A stretch of DNA of 64,000 nt from NCBI GenBank assembly GCA_012861695.1, contig JAAOOA010000033.1:13176434-13240433 (forward strand). The letters are read 5' to 3'. The position numbers and the translations under genes were made by a program. Shown piece by piece: positions 25,290-37,299 of the stretch (positions within the stretch are counted from its first letter, which is position 1; each line of letters starts with the position of its first letter). Source of the stretch: Trematomus loennbergii. Lineage: Eukaryota > Chordata > Actinopteri > Perciformes > Nototheniidae. The notes beneath the pieces are model-generated. The model did not search any database and was not told the origin of the DNA. It saw nothing but the letters and a program-made list of their open reading frames with translations.

Positions 25290-26041
25290 CCTATATAAAA
25301 ATGTGGTGGGAGCGGCTGCCACCAGGGTCAGTAGAGACCCCCCCTTCCACCCCTACCATCAAGGGCCGACCCAGCTCCTCGGCAGGGGTGAAATCTGCTG
25401 GAGGAGGGCCCCCTCCTGTCTTCCTCTCGTCTTTTGTTTTCCTATTGGCTGCAAGAATTGGGAACAAATGTGACCGCTTTCCTATACAGTTATGAAACAC
25501 AGACTAATTGAAGCAATACAAAACGTGTAGCTGTAATTTTAAGATCTCAAAAGAGGGAAACTTACCAGATTAAATGATGTTCTTATATTTGATTTTCGTT
25601 TGTTCCCAGGTCCTTTAGACCCGAAAAACGAAACAAAAATGTACAGCTTGAATAAAAAAAAAGAATGCTATAAATTAAAAGGATTACAAAAATATTAGGC
25701 TTAAAGTCCACTTGTGACCCTCGGGCGATGATATTATAAAGAAAAAAAGGCTGCCACTCAATGATCAATTGGTATTTTAATGACTATTTATCCGATAAAT
25801 TAGAAAATTAATCTGGAAGCGCCGGATTTATTTTTGTATATGACTGCCGTGCGTCCAATACACTTTTTAAAGATGTGCAGCTGTGCACACTGTTACATAG
25901 GACGTATATATATCTTTTTATACTTTTGGCACCCGCAAGCGTATTGCTTTTGGCCTTAATTATATGTTTTAGATCCTTGTATCGGCTCATTATTACCGTC
26001 TGTTCCTCCGCCGTGAAATAAGTTGCTCTAGGCTTCTCCAT
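25290..26041 (-). pseudogene. Harbinger Myb/SANT-like accessory protein, decayed
   Basis: Autonomous Harbinger elements carry a second gene whose Myb/SANT-like protein helps the transposase enter the nucleus and bind DNA. On the minus strand the start is the ATG at 26039-26041. The first exon encodes ATYFTAEEQTVIMSRYKDLK and then HIIKAKSNT, typical of the N-terminal helix-rich domain in fish Harbinger elements. A second coding block, read from about 25450, has ANRKTKDERKTGGGPPP followed by FTPAEEL, the usual basic and proline-rich part. The middle of the SANT domain is missing or scrambled, so the gene is non-functional. Related host families are NAIF1 and MSANTD. Confidence 0.8.
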
Positions 26042-26248
26042 TATTCCGATTGGTCGAATACTCCAAATACCACCCCTTTTATGTGAACGTGCACATAACT
26101 AGATAGGGCAAAGCTGGCTTGAGTTAACGAGTTGATAACCAGCGTCGTAGGACCGCTTAGTGAGAGCGCGTTTGTTTTGGATTAGGTAAGCCTGGTAACT
26201 CAAACATATCCAGGTTATGTTGAACCGGCTTCGTAGTACAGGCCTCAG

Positions 26249-26384
26249 GTCCTCCAGAGAAAGAATAAACAAAAAGACATCAAGAAAAGACAAAATAGAG
26301 AGCAAAATAGAGAAATCCTAACAACAGATAACTGGCTGCTGCAGTGTCAGGCAGCAGAGCGTGTCAGAGTGAGAGAGAGACTCC
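26249..26384. other. Spacer between Harbinger element and MITE
   Basis: A short purine-rich spacer ending in AGACTCC just before the next MITE. It may be part of an older repeat into which the Harbinger element inserted. Confidence 0.4.
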
Positions 26385-26775
26385 GGGTGTTTCTCAATCG
26401 CGAGTAAAGTGCTCCAGAGCCACTATTTCAAGCATACTACGTCATCGAGTGCCGCCGAAGTACTGTTCCAATCTCCAGCATACTTGGAAATCTACCGAGC
26501 CCGGCGTACTCCGTTTGGAGAAATATCGAGGCTGCACATGAGTAGACTCCGCGGTCTTAAAATCCCCACAATGCTTTGCGCACGGACCAATTTCCCCAAA
26601 TCTGTGACGGAAAATGTAAGGCGGGGCCTCTCATATGACGCACACCTGCACACTTGCTAGCCTGTTCCACTCTTTGTTTTCCGAATGCCAGGAAGTATTC
26701 TTGCCTCGCTTCTGAAGCAAGATGCTCGGCAGACATGTGCTACCAAGCAAGCGTACTCGCGATTGAGAAACACCC
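26385..26775. mobile_element. GGGTGTTTCTC MITE, copy 1
   Basis: A 391-bp inverted-repeat element with the terminus GGGTGTTTCTCAATCGCGAG and its inverse at the right end. It is nearly identical over its length to the copy at 54141-54531, also 391 bp. No target duplication is clear; both copies share AGACTC just outside the left end, so the true boundary may lie a few bases out. No coding capacity. Confidence 0.85.
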
Positions 26776-29174
26776 TCCTTCTCCTCCAGCCTTCCTTTTA
26801 TACGGTGATTAGCTGAGATCAGGGACACCTGGGCAGAGGCGGAGCCAGGAGCCGATCAGGTGCACCTTTGCAGTAAGTAGTGAGAAAACAAAAGGGGGGA
26901 GCGCGTAACACATAAACAAATTAATTGTGGGTGGAGCCAGGCTATTTAGACATTAAGAAAATTAAGTGTTTCTGGTTCAAACACACACATTCATCCTGGA
27001 TGCTATGTATGTGCCAAGCACCATCATGCAAGTGATGAAGGATGATGAGAGTTAATGATGCATCTTTGCAGGCATTCATTACACAAAATGGCATGCCTAA
27101 AAGTCATGGCTCCGTAACACAATTTCATATCAGTTATCTTATTAGTTTAGCAAACCTATTTACATACTGTATATTTTAACCCGTGTGAAAGGCTCACACA
27201 AGTCTGTATTTTACTTATCTTGTTACTAAGCTTGACCTTTCAACTGTTAATACAGGCTTCAACTACTGAGGACACACGTTGTTCAGACATCATTAATTTT
27301 ATTTTATGACCGTCATAAAACCGTGATGTAATCCTTTCATAAACAGACCCTCTCCTCACTAAGAGGGCATGTTGGACATGTCATACTCTTGAGATCAGCA
27401 TACTTTAAGGGCTTTGACTTTCAAATTTTTAAGATGTATGCGAGTGATTCTAAGATGCTTGGCCAATCCCCATCACAGAAATGAGGTTATATGACAATAT
27501 ATTTATTTTAAGAAACACTACACTTTTATTTGCATAGTGACAATATCATTCGTTAAAGTACACTTGAACAGGACACACATGGGCTGCTTAGTCCCCTTCC
27601 TCATTTAACATGCTGACAGCCTTTAGAAAAGCAACACTGATGTGAGAGCCTATCTTAAATTCATGAGGACTAGTGCTAATATTTAATATTTCAGAGTGTA
27701 AAGACAGAAGACAGCTTGTGCTCCGAGCTGTTTCTATATTTGTAAACACTGCAGTTTATGGAAAGAAAAGCCTGGATGACAGATTTTCAAAAAAAACTGT
27801 CAGGCAGTCATGAGATACATCCACTTGCACCTATTCGGCATCTATTTTTCATCCCAGCAGATCACCAAACACACCATAATGCACTGTTTTCTCTACTTGT
27901 GCTTTGGATGCATCCCCATACAAGTTAATGTGTTGTTGTGGTTTCTCCTGGGAAATCTTACTTTCATCAGTCACAGTTTCTCTCTTTCCTGAAATAGATT
28001 TTAAGCCATTACTGGATCAGCTGGAACAGAGGAAATTGCACCAAGTTTTTGCTGAAACACTGTGTTACTATAGTTATTGTATTTCACAGGTCCCTATGAG
28101 TATTATCAAATGGAGCAACCTCTTCGTCCTTCAGAAAACTCATTCAGACAAATTAGACTGCTGTCAATGTGTGGAAATGAATATATATTCCAATCCTCGC
28201 TTGGATTATGTCATGTCAATGAACAGAACCAATTCTCACCAAATTAAAATTCATTTGCATGAGGCTTAAGTGCATCTTGCGGATACATTTCCATAAGCCA
28301 GACAGGGCTTAGGGGTAGTTCTTGAGGCGTTACTGTGCTTGTAATAACTGAATTACATTTTTATTAGACGCTGCTAATTTCAAGGGAGGAAATTGCTCTG
28401 ACAAGTCGCAGGGTTTTGGGGACACTGAATGGAGGCGAGGCAGCCACATTAGAGAGGCTCTTCACGCTTCTTTAAGTGACAGATTCATGCTTCCGAACTT
28501 GGATCAAGTTTTTGAAGGCTGCTCTATGTGTGTAAGTGTTTGATTTAATGTCTGCAATGAAAATTGCTCCATGAAAGATTGATGAATATTTTTGGCTGGA
28601 TGAAACTTAACTAAGTAGGTCATGTTTACAGTATAATAGATACTGTAGGTCTGTAGAGAAACTCATAGCCAACATTTCCATTACAGGCTGCACGTTCAAA
28701 TCAATGAAATAATGAATTCAGCATTCATCATTATTTCCAATATGGTTTTAATGTATGAAACACATACAGTTAGCAAACCCACAATAAACAAAGTTTTAGT
28801 ATACAGACACTAGCTCTTCCAAAGAAATTTCCCTTGGATACGATCCCAGAAGATGAGTTTCAGAAAATCCTCTACTTAGCCCCTGCTGTGATTGGTTTTC
28901 CGAATAAAGCAACTTAGTGAATGTGTTGTTTTTCCTGCAACTGTGGTTAACTTAAAACAATATAACAAAGCTGTTATGACAGATGAAACTGTCAGTTAAT
29001 TATTTGCAAACCCACGTTGGTATGATTGTTTCTCTACCCAATGTATTATTCTTCTGCAGTAACTTGTGCTATGAGGTGTTCATATATATAATTAACTATT
29101 CATTCTGCACAATAATAACTTTTTGTGTGAACCTGGCTGTTTTATTTCATCAGAAGTTATCTTAGCTATTTTAG
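26776..29174. other. Gene-poor intergenic stretch
   Basis: About 2.4 kb without a supported gene. A GC-richer segment at about 26780-26890 resembles a promoter or repeat remnant. About 28370-28500 has even base composition and could be a conserved noncoding element, though this cannot be shown from one sequence. Confidence 0.45.
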
Positions 29175-29178
29175 TTAA

Positions 29179-29559
29179 AGGTAGGGTAGGTAAGTTTGAG
29201 AAACCGGCTCGAGATACACTTTTTGTTATATTCCATGGAATGCTCTTAACATCCCGATAGCAATGAATATCTAAGTGCTTTGACAAAAAATCCATAAAAA
29301 AATGTCATCTGTGGAAGCCGTAGTACTGTAAAAAGCACGACCAATCATTTTAGCCGGCCCGGCTAAAATAACTGGATGGCCTACCTGCCTGTCAGCCTTC
29401 CATCTGTGCACAAACTTATCTCGTGCCCTCATTGGTCATGTGCGCGTTCGTGTGTGTTGGAGGAGGGGCTCTGTAAGGAAGTGGCAGATTTTCTCCGGTT
29501 GTGTATTTTCAAATTCTAGCGATCTCGAGCCGGTTTCTCCAAAATGACCTACCCCACCT
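29179..29559. mobile_element. TTAA MITE family AGGTAGGGTAGG, copy 1
   Basis: The termini AGGTAGGGTAGGT and the inverse ACCTACCCCACCT are flanked by TTAA at 29175-29178 and 29560-29563. The inner arms contain GAGAAACCGGCTCGAGAT and its inverse. Two further copies lie at 36083 and 36920. TTAA targets point to the piggyBac or Kolobok superfamilies. It has no coding capacity. Confidence 0.88.
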
Positions 29560-29756
29560 TTAAATCATCATTTGTACATTTTAAGGTCACCAGAAAATTA
29601 CTCAAAATATTTGTGGAAACCCCCTACACTGTCATCGAGTGCCAATGTTGAACAACATTTCCCTTTGACTCAAACGTTGGTCTATGCAGAGGTTACTACA
29701 CATATAATGGATGCATTTGCATTAAATATGCCATTACAATTCATAACCCCCCGATT

Positions 29757-30008
29757 ATAATGGGGGCTGTGGCGCTAGCTGGCGCAGGACCGTCTGCTCT
29801 AGCTCCAATCTATCATCCAATCATGATACTCGCTGTCCATTGTGAGATTGGACCTAAACCAATCACGACGCGAGTTCACAATGGACGGAGCCAATCATGT
29901 CACGGCATCACAATGGACAGAGCCACTCACGGCACGGCTTCTCCCCGAAACCGCCCCCCTCACGCTTTTGGTTGACACAGTCGCGAGGCGCATCAGAGGT
30001 ATTCAGAG
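29757..30008 (+). promoter_or_regulatory. CCAAT-rich, CpG-containing promoter-like segment
   Basis: Four forward CCAAT boxes lie within about 90 bases (29805, 29817, 29859, 29891), in sequence that is much richer in G+C and CpG than its surroundings. A 32-base unit starting CACAATGGAC is repeated in tandem from about 29877 and 29909. A donor-like GAG|GTAAGT-type site follows near 30007. It looks like the promoter and first noncoding exon of the cassette downstream. Confidence 0.5.
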
Positions 30009-30344
30009 TAAGTAACAACACTACATGTTTCTATTTTCCCGTTTACAGTCATAAAACCTATTTTTACAACCGTCGTTTTGGCGTCAACTTTTACATTACG
30101 GTATACAGTCGGCCACTTCAGTCTGCATAAAGTTAGCAAGCCAGCAATGCTAATGCTATCGTGTCTAGGTTAAATACACGTTATTATTTAATCAATGTCA
30201 ACAGCCATGTGTTATACATCCGATTGACAACAGTAATTTAAATAAGTTGTTAAACGACTCTTGTATGAATGGGCATGTTGTAATTAGTAACTACACTTCT
30301 GTGAGCAGTGGTACATTAGTCATACAGCATATATACTGTATACA

Positions 30345-30545
30345 CAGAGGTGGGAAGTAACTAAGAACATTTACTCAAGTACTGTACTTAAGTAGAATTT
30401 TGAGATACTTGTACTTCATTTGAGTGTTTCCATATTTGTCTACTGTGTACTTCTACTCCACTACAATTCAGAGGTAAATGGTGTACTTTTACTCCACTAC
30501 ATGTGTTTAATAGCTTACCTTTAGTTACTTTACAGATTTGGTTAA
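30345..30545. mobile_element. hAT MITE fragment (CAGAGGTGGGAAGTAAC)
   Basis: The left terminus CAGAGGTGGGAAGTAACTAA and the following runs of ACTCAAGTACTGTACTTAAG and CTTTTACTCCACTAC are typical of a very common teleost hAT MITE. The right terminus is not found, so the copy is truncated. It lies inside the gene-like cassette at 29.7-32.3 kb. Confidence 0.65.
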
Positions 30546-30959
30546 GATGCCTATTGGTTACTGGTGGCGTTTTATGAGTTTATGTTTATCAGTTTATTTG
30601 TTCATATAGACACCTAAAGTATATCATATATTATATGACATAAATATCTTTATGTGAGATAAGGGATCGTTGCTCAGTATGATATGATAAAGTGTGTTAT
30701 ATGCTCCAGGAAGGATACAGTATATTGTTGAATATATATTAAAGATAGCTATATACTGTATATAACATTACATTAATTGTAATTTAATATACATACATCA
30801 ATCATTTATGGATAAAAGGATAACTTCACCGTTTATGAACATCATGTGTTTATACATGATTATATGTGTAGATAACCTGTATAAATAATGGTTAACATGT
30901 ATCAGTGTTGTTCGCTTTGCAGTGTAGTTCTCTCTAACACTTGAATTGTTATTTTACTT

Positions 30960-32235
30960 AAGTTTAGATGATCACTAAACCTATAAGCCATAAAGAAATG
31001 GGAGATGCAGAATGGATGGGCTTTGGCCTTCAGGAGGGATGAACCCGCTCCAAGGAAACAGAAGTGACGTGACCTCTGTCAGAAGGTAAAGTATAGAAAC
31101 ATATGTACCTCTTACTTATTATTCACAAATGATAAGTATATTACTGAACATTTACAATTGACTGGTGCAAACATTATCAATCAAATGATTTACACTGAGT
31201 GACTCACTCCAGACTAAAACATAATGATGATAGTTTCAGATTAAGAAATGCCTCATGCATACATTTTATATCACACCCCCAGTAGTTACCCCAGAGCCCA
31301 GCCTCCTCCCAAGCAGTCTCTGGGTGCTGTCCATGTACGGCAGGGATATCCTCTCCCACATGGACCATATCAAGGCCAGCATCACCTCCACATTTAGTTC
31401 CATCTTAAAGATGGACTCAACCAAAAAGGTCAAATATAACGTGACTGTGTATTTGATTTCCATGTTTGTTAAACTCTCTTATAAACAATAACATTAAAAA
31501 CTAGTTTTTATTATAAATGTGTTCGGTTATAAATCTGGAAACATTAATTGCTATAGATCATTTCTAATAAATGCCTCAACTTCGCTGTTGTCACATTCCA
31601 GATCACAAAGCATCAAAGCAAGGTGATGCAGCTCTTCCCTGCTCCACCCTCTGGCCCTCAGGTGGAGATGTAGCTGTTCCCTGCTCCACCCTCAGGTCCA
31701 CAGGTGGTGTTGCAGCTCTTCCCTGCTCCACCTTTGGGCTCCATGATATTTACACCAGTGAGCTCACAGGTTCCTGTCCTGGTCGCTGCTCCACAGGCTC
31801 TGAATGCCAGCCTCTCTCTGCTGTTCCTGCTCCTAGTCCTGCTCCTGCTCCATACAGCCACAAACTGACCCGCAAAGTACTGCCCAACACGTGTGAAGGT
31901 GTGGGAGGTTTGGGACAGCGGACACTGGACACAGCCAGTACAGGGAGTAGTGAACTACATTGTGCCAAAGGAGCAGTGGTTGGCGGACATAACAACATGT
32001 ATATCCCCCCACCAGAGGCATGGACACTGGACACTTATTTATGTATATAGTTCGGTGTATAGTTTGATATTTATTTATATATATGATATGTATATATTTG
32101 ATTAAGTTTATGATAATGTTTATTTGATGTTAAAACTCATTTAGAGTGTTATTTTGTTATACTGCACCTTACTTACTTTGAAGGGTTGTTTTACATTGTA
32201 TTAAGTTGAAGTACTTTAAAATAAAGGTTTGGCTC
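30960..32235 (+). pseudogene. Degenerate multi-exon transposon-type gene
   Basis: Several exon-like pieces occur on the plus strand. One at about 30960-31086 ends at AG|GTAAAG. One from about 31283 encodes SLLPSSLWVLSMYGRDILSH and, shortly after, SSILKMDSTKK. One starts after a CAG near 31600 and is open to 32048. The ILKMDSTKK motif with the preceding helical segment resembles uncharacterised DDE-like proteins that are multicopy in teleost genomes; this is from memory of the family and is an inference. The last exon repeats a CTTCCCTGCTCCACC unit three times. The conserved block normally following DSTKK is absent, and an AATAAA lies at 32220-32225. The upstream CCAAT-rich segment may be its promoter. 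It is probably a dead internal-deletion copy. Confidence 0.4.
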
Positions 32236-32668
32236 TATCAAGTACGTGACTGTCCAATAATTGAGTGGAGTGCTATGTTTAGAATTTCTATAGGTTTTCT
32301 CTTTGTTAAAAGACAGACATTATAACACCAATACCTTCTTAGTTCATATTACATGTAATGGTTACATTTCATTATTTATCCACAGCACACAAACCATGAG
32401 CTTCAATACAGGTCCATATTGGTTACTTCAAAACTATCCCTGATAAAGACAAGAATAATAATTGTATGTAATAAACTTGAAAGAAGTAGATACGTTTTAC
32501 TTCATATTTATTAGAAATATATAATATTTAATAGAAATGTGTTAATAGTTAACTGCATAACACAAGTGTATTAGTCAACAAACGCATACTTTGTTGGTCT
32601 TTATTAAAGTACTTCTGTATATAAATACTTGTACATGCTACAGAAGGAAACAGGGAGCAAGAGAATAG
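32236..32668. other. Intergenic, nothing recognised
   Basis: AT-rich, with no supported feature. Confidence 0.5.
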
Positions 32669-32771
32669 TTTTTTTCTCCTCTTTTTCTCTTTTTCCTCTC
32701 TTTTTCCCTCTTTTTTCCTCCTTTTTCTTCTTCCCCTTCTTCCCCCTTCTTCTCCTTTCTTCCCCCCCCTT
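32669..32771 (+). repeat. Uninterrupted 103-nt polypyrimidine tract
   Basis: Only C and T on the plus strand for 103 consecutive bases. The reverse-strand Lys/Glu/Arg-rich and forward Phe/Pro-rich ORFs across it are composition artefacts. Confidence 0.9.
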
Positions 32772-32802
32772 GCAAGACTATTGTTCCCCAGCTTTGCCGA
32801 CG

Positions 32803-33269
32803 TGTTTTGGACGTAATGGTCTTTGTTTACATTATCAAGCATCGCTAACACTCAGAGGAGCTAACCTGTACTGGAGAGAGTATGTGTAAAAAAGCAGGAA
32901 ATAAAAAAAGGAACTCACCTTGTAGTAAACCCGAAAGAAAATAAGCATTTCAGCTCCATATTGTTTCAGAAATAATCCTTGAAGTGGTTTGGAACATGAT
33001 ATGGTGTTTAATCACTGCATAATTTAGCTGCATCTGAGCAGACAGCCTGCTCGTCACAGAACTCACAGTGTGCCTGCGCTCAAAAGGGGGCGGGGCCAGC
33101 AGAGGATCAGCCATTCTCTAACATGGCTGAAATAGAGGGGTATGAGGGATGTCTAAAATGCATGATCTGTTTGGTATTTTGAGCAAAACACATCATAGAT
33201 ATGTTTTTTATATATTTCTATATATCTGGTACCCATAATATATGCCTAAAAATAGCATGATAGAGATCT
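32803..33269. mobile_element. TTAA-target MITE, copy B (5'-truncated)
   Basis: Homologous to 11623-12006 of copy A: GTTTACATTATCAAGCATCG, GTATGTGTAAAAAAGCAGGA and the common right end, which reads GCCTAAAAATAGCATGATAG. TTAA follows the right end at 33270-33273. The left part is missing, and the junction lies just beyond the polypyrimidine tract. Confidence 0.72.
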
Positions 33270-33273
33270 TTAA

Positions 33274-36078
33274 CATCAGACACAGAACCAGACAAAGAAC
33301 TACAATTTTAATTTGACAGGTGATCACAGAGAGCAGATGGGGACAGAAAGATGTCCAAATCGGTTGAGACTCAACAAAGTAACAGGCTTTTGTATGCTTC
33401 ACTCCTTCTGTTGGCTCTGGTACACACTTGTAGTGTCTCAAAACAGAGAAGGAAAAATAAGATTAGAACTACGTTCTTAAGGAAAAAATCACAGACACAA
33501 AAAAGTGGCTGCACTTAAAGTCCACACCTTAACTGTTTAAGATGTAGCTGAGTTGTGTGGACATATTTAAAAGCCTGCATGGCCTATATAGTATATGGGA
33601 TTTTCTTGACGAAACTGCTCCTTGGCTCAAGCTATGGTTGTTGTTTATTTAGACATGATGTTCATTGTAATGGAATTCTAAACTCAAGCAAGTTTAGTGT
33701 TTTGTGAGTTTATTATTACAATGTAATGAAATGAGTTTGATAGTTAAGAATGGCTGCCTGGAGTATGTAAATTAAAACAACTAAACACCAGTATGGAACT
33801 TGCAAAATTATTTGAACTCTAAACTTTTATTTCATGTTGTTTTATCTCATCTAAAGAGTCAGTAAAGAGCAGTTAAGCTCCCGTATTTGAGCTGCTTTCT
33901 GAAATGTGCCCTGGTGGAGGTTACTAGAACAGAATATATAGCACACTGTATACATCTGCACAAAGACAGAGGTGACAACAGCATGTGTGTGTCGCCAAGT
34001 CAGTGTTTAGCCAAGCCAGCGAGTCAGTGACTGCACTACAATGAGTTGCCGTCTCGTTGCTGTCAAAACGCAGTTTTTGTTCTGCAGCCCCAGTCTGTGA
34101 ATTACTCACCCAGGTTAATGGGTTTATGCAAATATAACATCAGGTATTTAACTATGTCAGTGAGCTTCAGACATACTGGGGAGAGGAAAAGAAAATGGGG
34201 AGAGGAAAAGAAAATGTTCACTTCCCAGCCAAAAAATATATATAAAGTGAAGTCAAGCAGTGATGTTAAAGCAAAATTTGAATATGATTTTGACAACCGT
34301 GACACATCAAATATCAGGAGGGCACGATGAATCAGAAATCAGTACAAGTACCTCTTTGTTCATGCATACAAATTGTTGAAACATAAGAAAATAGCTTTTA
34401 ATTAGACGTATATGAGTCTGAGACTCTCCCCTGAGTGTGAAAATTACTACAATAATAGCTGGGGTCCTTGAATATGTAGGTACTAGTTTATTTTTTATAT
34501 TTGACTGTTAAAAAATTATTCTAATGAGAAACAAATTATTGTCCATGCTAATAATGTTATTTTGTAAATGAATAGAAGAGGAAAAATTGGTTTTGCGAGA
34601 GAAATATCACTCCTTTGGCCTCAAGCCTATAATGTGGGCTGGTTGGTATTTTTGTGTTTGATAGCTTAACATGCAGGGGCACAGAGATTGAATGGAAAGC
34701 AATTAGGATGGTAAATATAGCTTAGGTGAGGACCCAGATTGTTTTGAAAGCGGTTGTGAAAATGAATTAATATCACATCTGCATACACATTTTTGCTGTT
34801 TTGATTGCTCTTTCTGTGAGCAACATCATAAGAGAGAAGGTTAGAATCCAATGTGAGCTGCTGCGTGTTGTGCTGTGTCTCAGCCTGCTGTTTTTCTGTA
34901 AGTGTCACCTCTTTTTTTTTTTAAAGAAATCATTTGATGTGCATATTCGTTTTTTTGGCAATGTAGAGACGAAATACAATGACTTTAAATACAAAAAAGT
35001 ATTACCCTAATAAAAATACCCTCGTAGACACAGCTCCAATCTGCCTTTTTAAACACTGAGGCCTCTTAAAGGACTTGACCCGAATATGTCCTCCCAGGTC
35101 CCCGGTGACTCCAGCCTGCCACTTCCACACTGCCATGGCCGTGATTATCCATTAGTGTTTGACAGCGGGCCGTTTATAGCATTGAAGCCCTGTGGAGAGG
35201 GAGGTTAGCTGTAATTATTCAACTGATGTTATGAGCAGAGCAGGCCTGTCACCATTCTCCAGACTGAGCTAATCCAAAACCAGGACGAGCGTTTGGTTAT
35301 AGTCAGACTAGCACCAATTCCTTCCCCAAAAGAGAGAAACTGCACTTTCACTCGTAGTCATTTCATATTTAATTTAAAGACTCTTTCAGTCCTATCTACT
35401 GTACTGCATATGACTAATACTTCCTGGTTACACCTGCTTAATATTTGCTTTTCATCTTGACCTATTTCTGCAAAGGTACTTTCCTTTTATGAAAGATAAA
35501 GTTGACAATAAATAAGGACTTAGATTATTCAGTCAGAATTCAATTTGCCATTGTTTGTTTCAGCTTTTTTTCTTCAGTTTGCATCTATTTTTTCATTTCA
35601 TGCCGTCTGTGTTCAAGCACATCATCAGAAGGAGTGGGTGCATTTGTAGGGTCATCATATCATCGAGGCGAATGGGGTGCTGGATGTGTTAGTAATTGTA
35701 TTTTCGTGACAGTGGGTGTCTCCCTCTTTGTAAAATTGACTCGACACAGTGCATTACACACACAGCTCCAGAGCCAGTTATTGTGGAAATTACCATACAT
35801 TCCTTCTGATTGTCTCTGCATTTGTTTAGAGCTTGAGATGTCAATGTTTCAGTCACAGATTTTTTCAATAGCACTCACAGTGATGAGCAAAAAAGTGAAT
35901 GGCAATATTATATTCAATCAAAACTTCTCTTCCAAATCATTTTATTTGAGTTGTTTGTATTGTCTGCCTTTCCTTTCTTGTTTTATTTTGTTGTGTTGAA
36001 TATATAAGACCACTGTCGTGTTTTCATCTTTAGTGATTTTTAACATGTGCAATTTCATTCATCCAATATAATCAATCA
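33274..36078. other. Gene-poor intergenic stretch
   Basis: About 2.8 kb with no supported gene. A small tandem duplication (GGGGAGAGGAAAAGAAAAT, two copies) lies at about 34179-34215. The segment 35040-35300 has balanced composition and few A/T runs and may be conserved noncoding sequence. The 165-codon frame at 35502-35999 is AT-rich and domain-less and is not called. Confidence 0.45.
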
Positions 36079-36082
36079 TTAA

Positions 36083-36416
36083 AGGTGGGGTAGGTAAGTT
36101 TGAGAAACCGGCTCGAGATCGCTAGAATTTGAAAATACACAACCGGAGAAAATCTGGGCCAATGAGGGCACGAGATAAGTTTGTGCACAGATGGAAGGCT
36201 GACAGGCAGGTAGGCCATCCAGTTATTTTAGCCAGGCCGGCTAAAATAATTGGTCGTGCTTTTTACAGTATTACGGCTTCCACAGATGACATTTTTTTAT
36301 GGATTTTTTGTCAAAGCACTTAAGATATTCATTGCTATCGGGATGTTAAGAGCATTCCATGGAATATAACAAAAAGTGTATCTCGAGCCGGTTTCTCAAA
36401 CTTACCTACCCCACCT
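36083..36416. mobile_element. TTAA MITE family AGGTAGGGTAGG, copy 2 (inverted)
   Basis: Same family as 29179-29559 but in the opposite orientation and with a short internal deletion. TTAA flanks it at 36079-36082 and 36417-36420. Confidence 0.88.
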
Positions 36417-36677
36417 TTAAGTCTGATATCAAATATTTAACCTTGACATCTTTCTGTAGAAAAAACAACTGTAGTAGATTTCAGTGATCTTGGATTATAC
36501 TGCAAGATTTGTATGAAGATACATTTTGATATTGTTTTTGGTAAACCTGGCCTTTACTTTAATTAATTAAGAGTTTTCTCCATTTTTGGTTGGCGAGAAG
36601 GTATGCAAGAAAAAGGTTTCCTTTAAGAATAAATGGCATCACGCCATGATTCATTGATGTACTGATGGCCTTTTTTA

Positions 36678-36690
36678 CCCTAACCCTAAC
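36678..36690. repeat. Short telomere-like CCCTAA run
   Basis: Two units of CCCTAA between two MITE copies. A further pair lies at about 37789-37800. Confidence 0.6.
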
Positions 36691-36919
36691 AAATGATGTG
36701 ACTGTCAAGATAATTAGTGTAGGGTTAGTCCTCTGCAATGAACAGCCCTTCCCTTTACCTCAACATTTCTAATCAAATGTTGAATTTAAGTCTGCTGTAT
36801 GTTGTAGCTAAAATGACTCAGTACATGTATAAAGGGTATGAAGTGGATTTTCAATATGCTTAATTCTGGGATGTCATTATGTGCCACTGTGATCGATGTT
36901 GACAATGTTGTTCTCTTAA

Positions 36920-37295
36920 AGGTAGGGTAGGTAAGTTTGAGAAACCGGCTCGAGATACACTTTTTATTATATTCCCTGGAATGCTCTTAACATCCCGATA
37001 GCAATGAATATCTTAAGTGCTTTGACAAAAAATCCATCAAAAAATGTCATCTGTGGAAGCCGCAGTACTGTAAAAAGTACGACCAATCATTTTAGCCGGC
37101 CCGGCTAAAATAACTGGATGGCCTACCTGCCTGTCAGCCTTCCATCTGTGCACAAACTTATCTCGTGCCCTCATTGGTCATGTGCACGTTCGTGTGTGTT
37201 GGAGGAGGGGCTCTATAAGGAAGTGGCAGATTTTCTCCGGTTGTGAATTTTCAAATTCTAGCGATCTCGAGCCGGTTTCTCAAACTTACCTACCT
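36920..37295. mobile_element. TTAA MITE family AGGTAGGGTAGG, copy 3
   Basis: Same orientation as copy 1, opposite to copy 2. TTAA flanks it at 36916-36919 and 37296-37299. The right arm has lost a few bases of the ACCTACCCCACCT terminus. Confidence 0.88.
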
Positions 37296-37299
37296 TTAA

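Larger units (their letters stand above)
19678..26245. mobile_element. PIF/Harbinger DNA transposon, decayed
   Basis: The ends are AGGCCTGTACTACGAGGCCG and the near-inverse ending TTCGTAGTACAGGCCT, flanked by the 3-bp repeat CAG (19675-19677 and 26246-26248); Harbinger elements make 3-bp duplications. The element has the two genes expected for the superfamily: a DDE transposase on the plus strand (pieces from 19892 to 24301) and a Myb/SANT-like accessory protein on the minus strand (25290-26041). Both are broken. A 3-kb fold-back element sits inside the transposase. Without that insertion the Harbinger element would be about 3.5 kb. Confidence 0.88.

Noticed and set aside
32549..32889. Lys/Arg/Glu-rich and Phe/Pro-rich ORFs
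   Set aside because: Produced by the polypyrimidine tract.
35502..35999. 165-codon plus-strand ORF
   Set aside because: Phe/Ser/Cys-rich translation typical of AT-rich noncoding DNA; no family resemblance.
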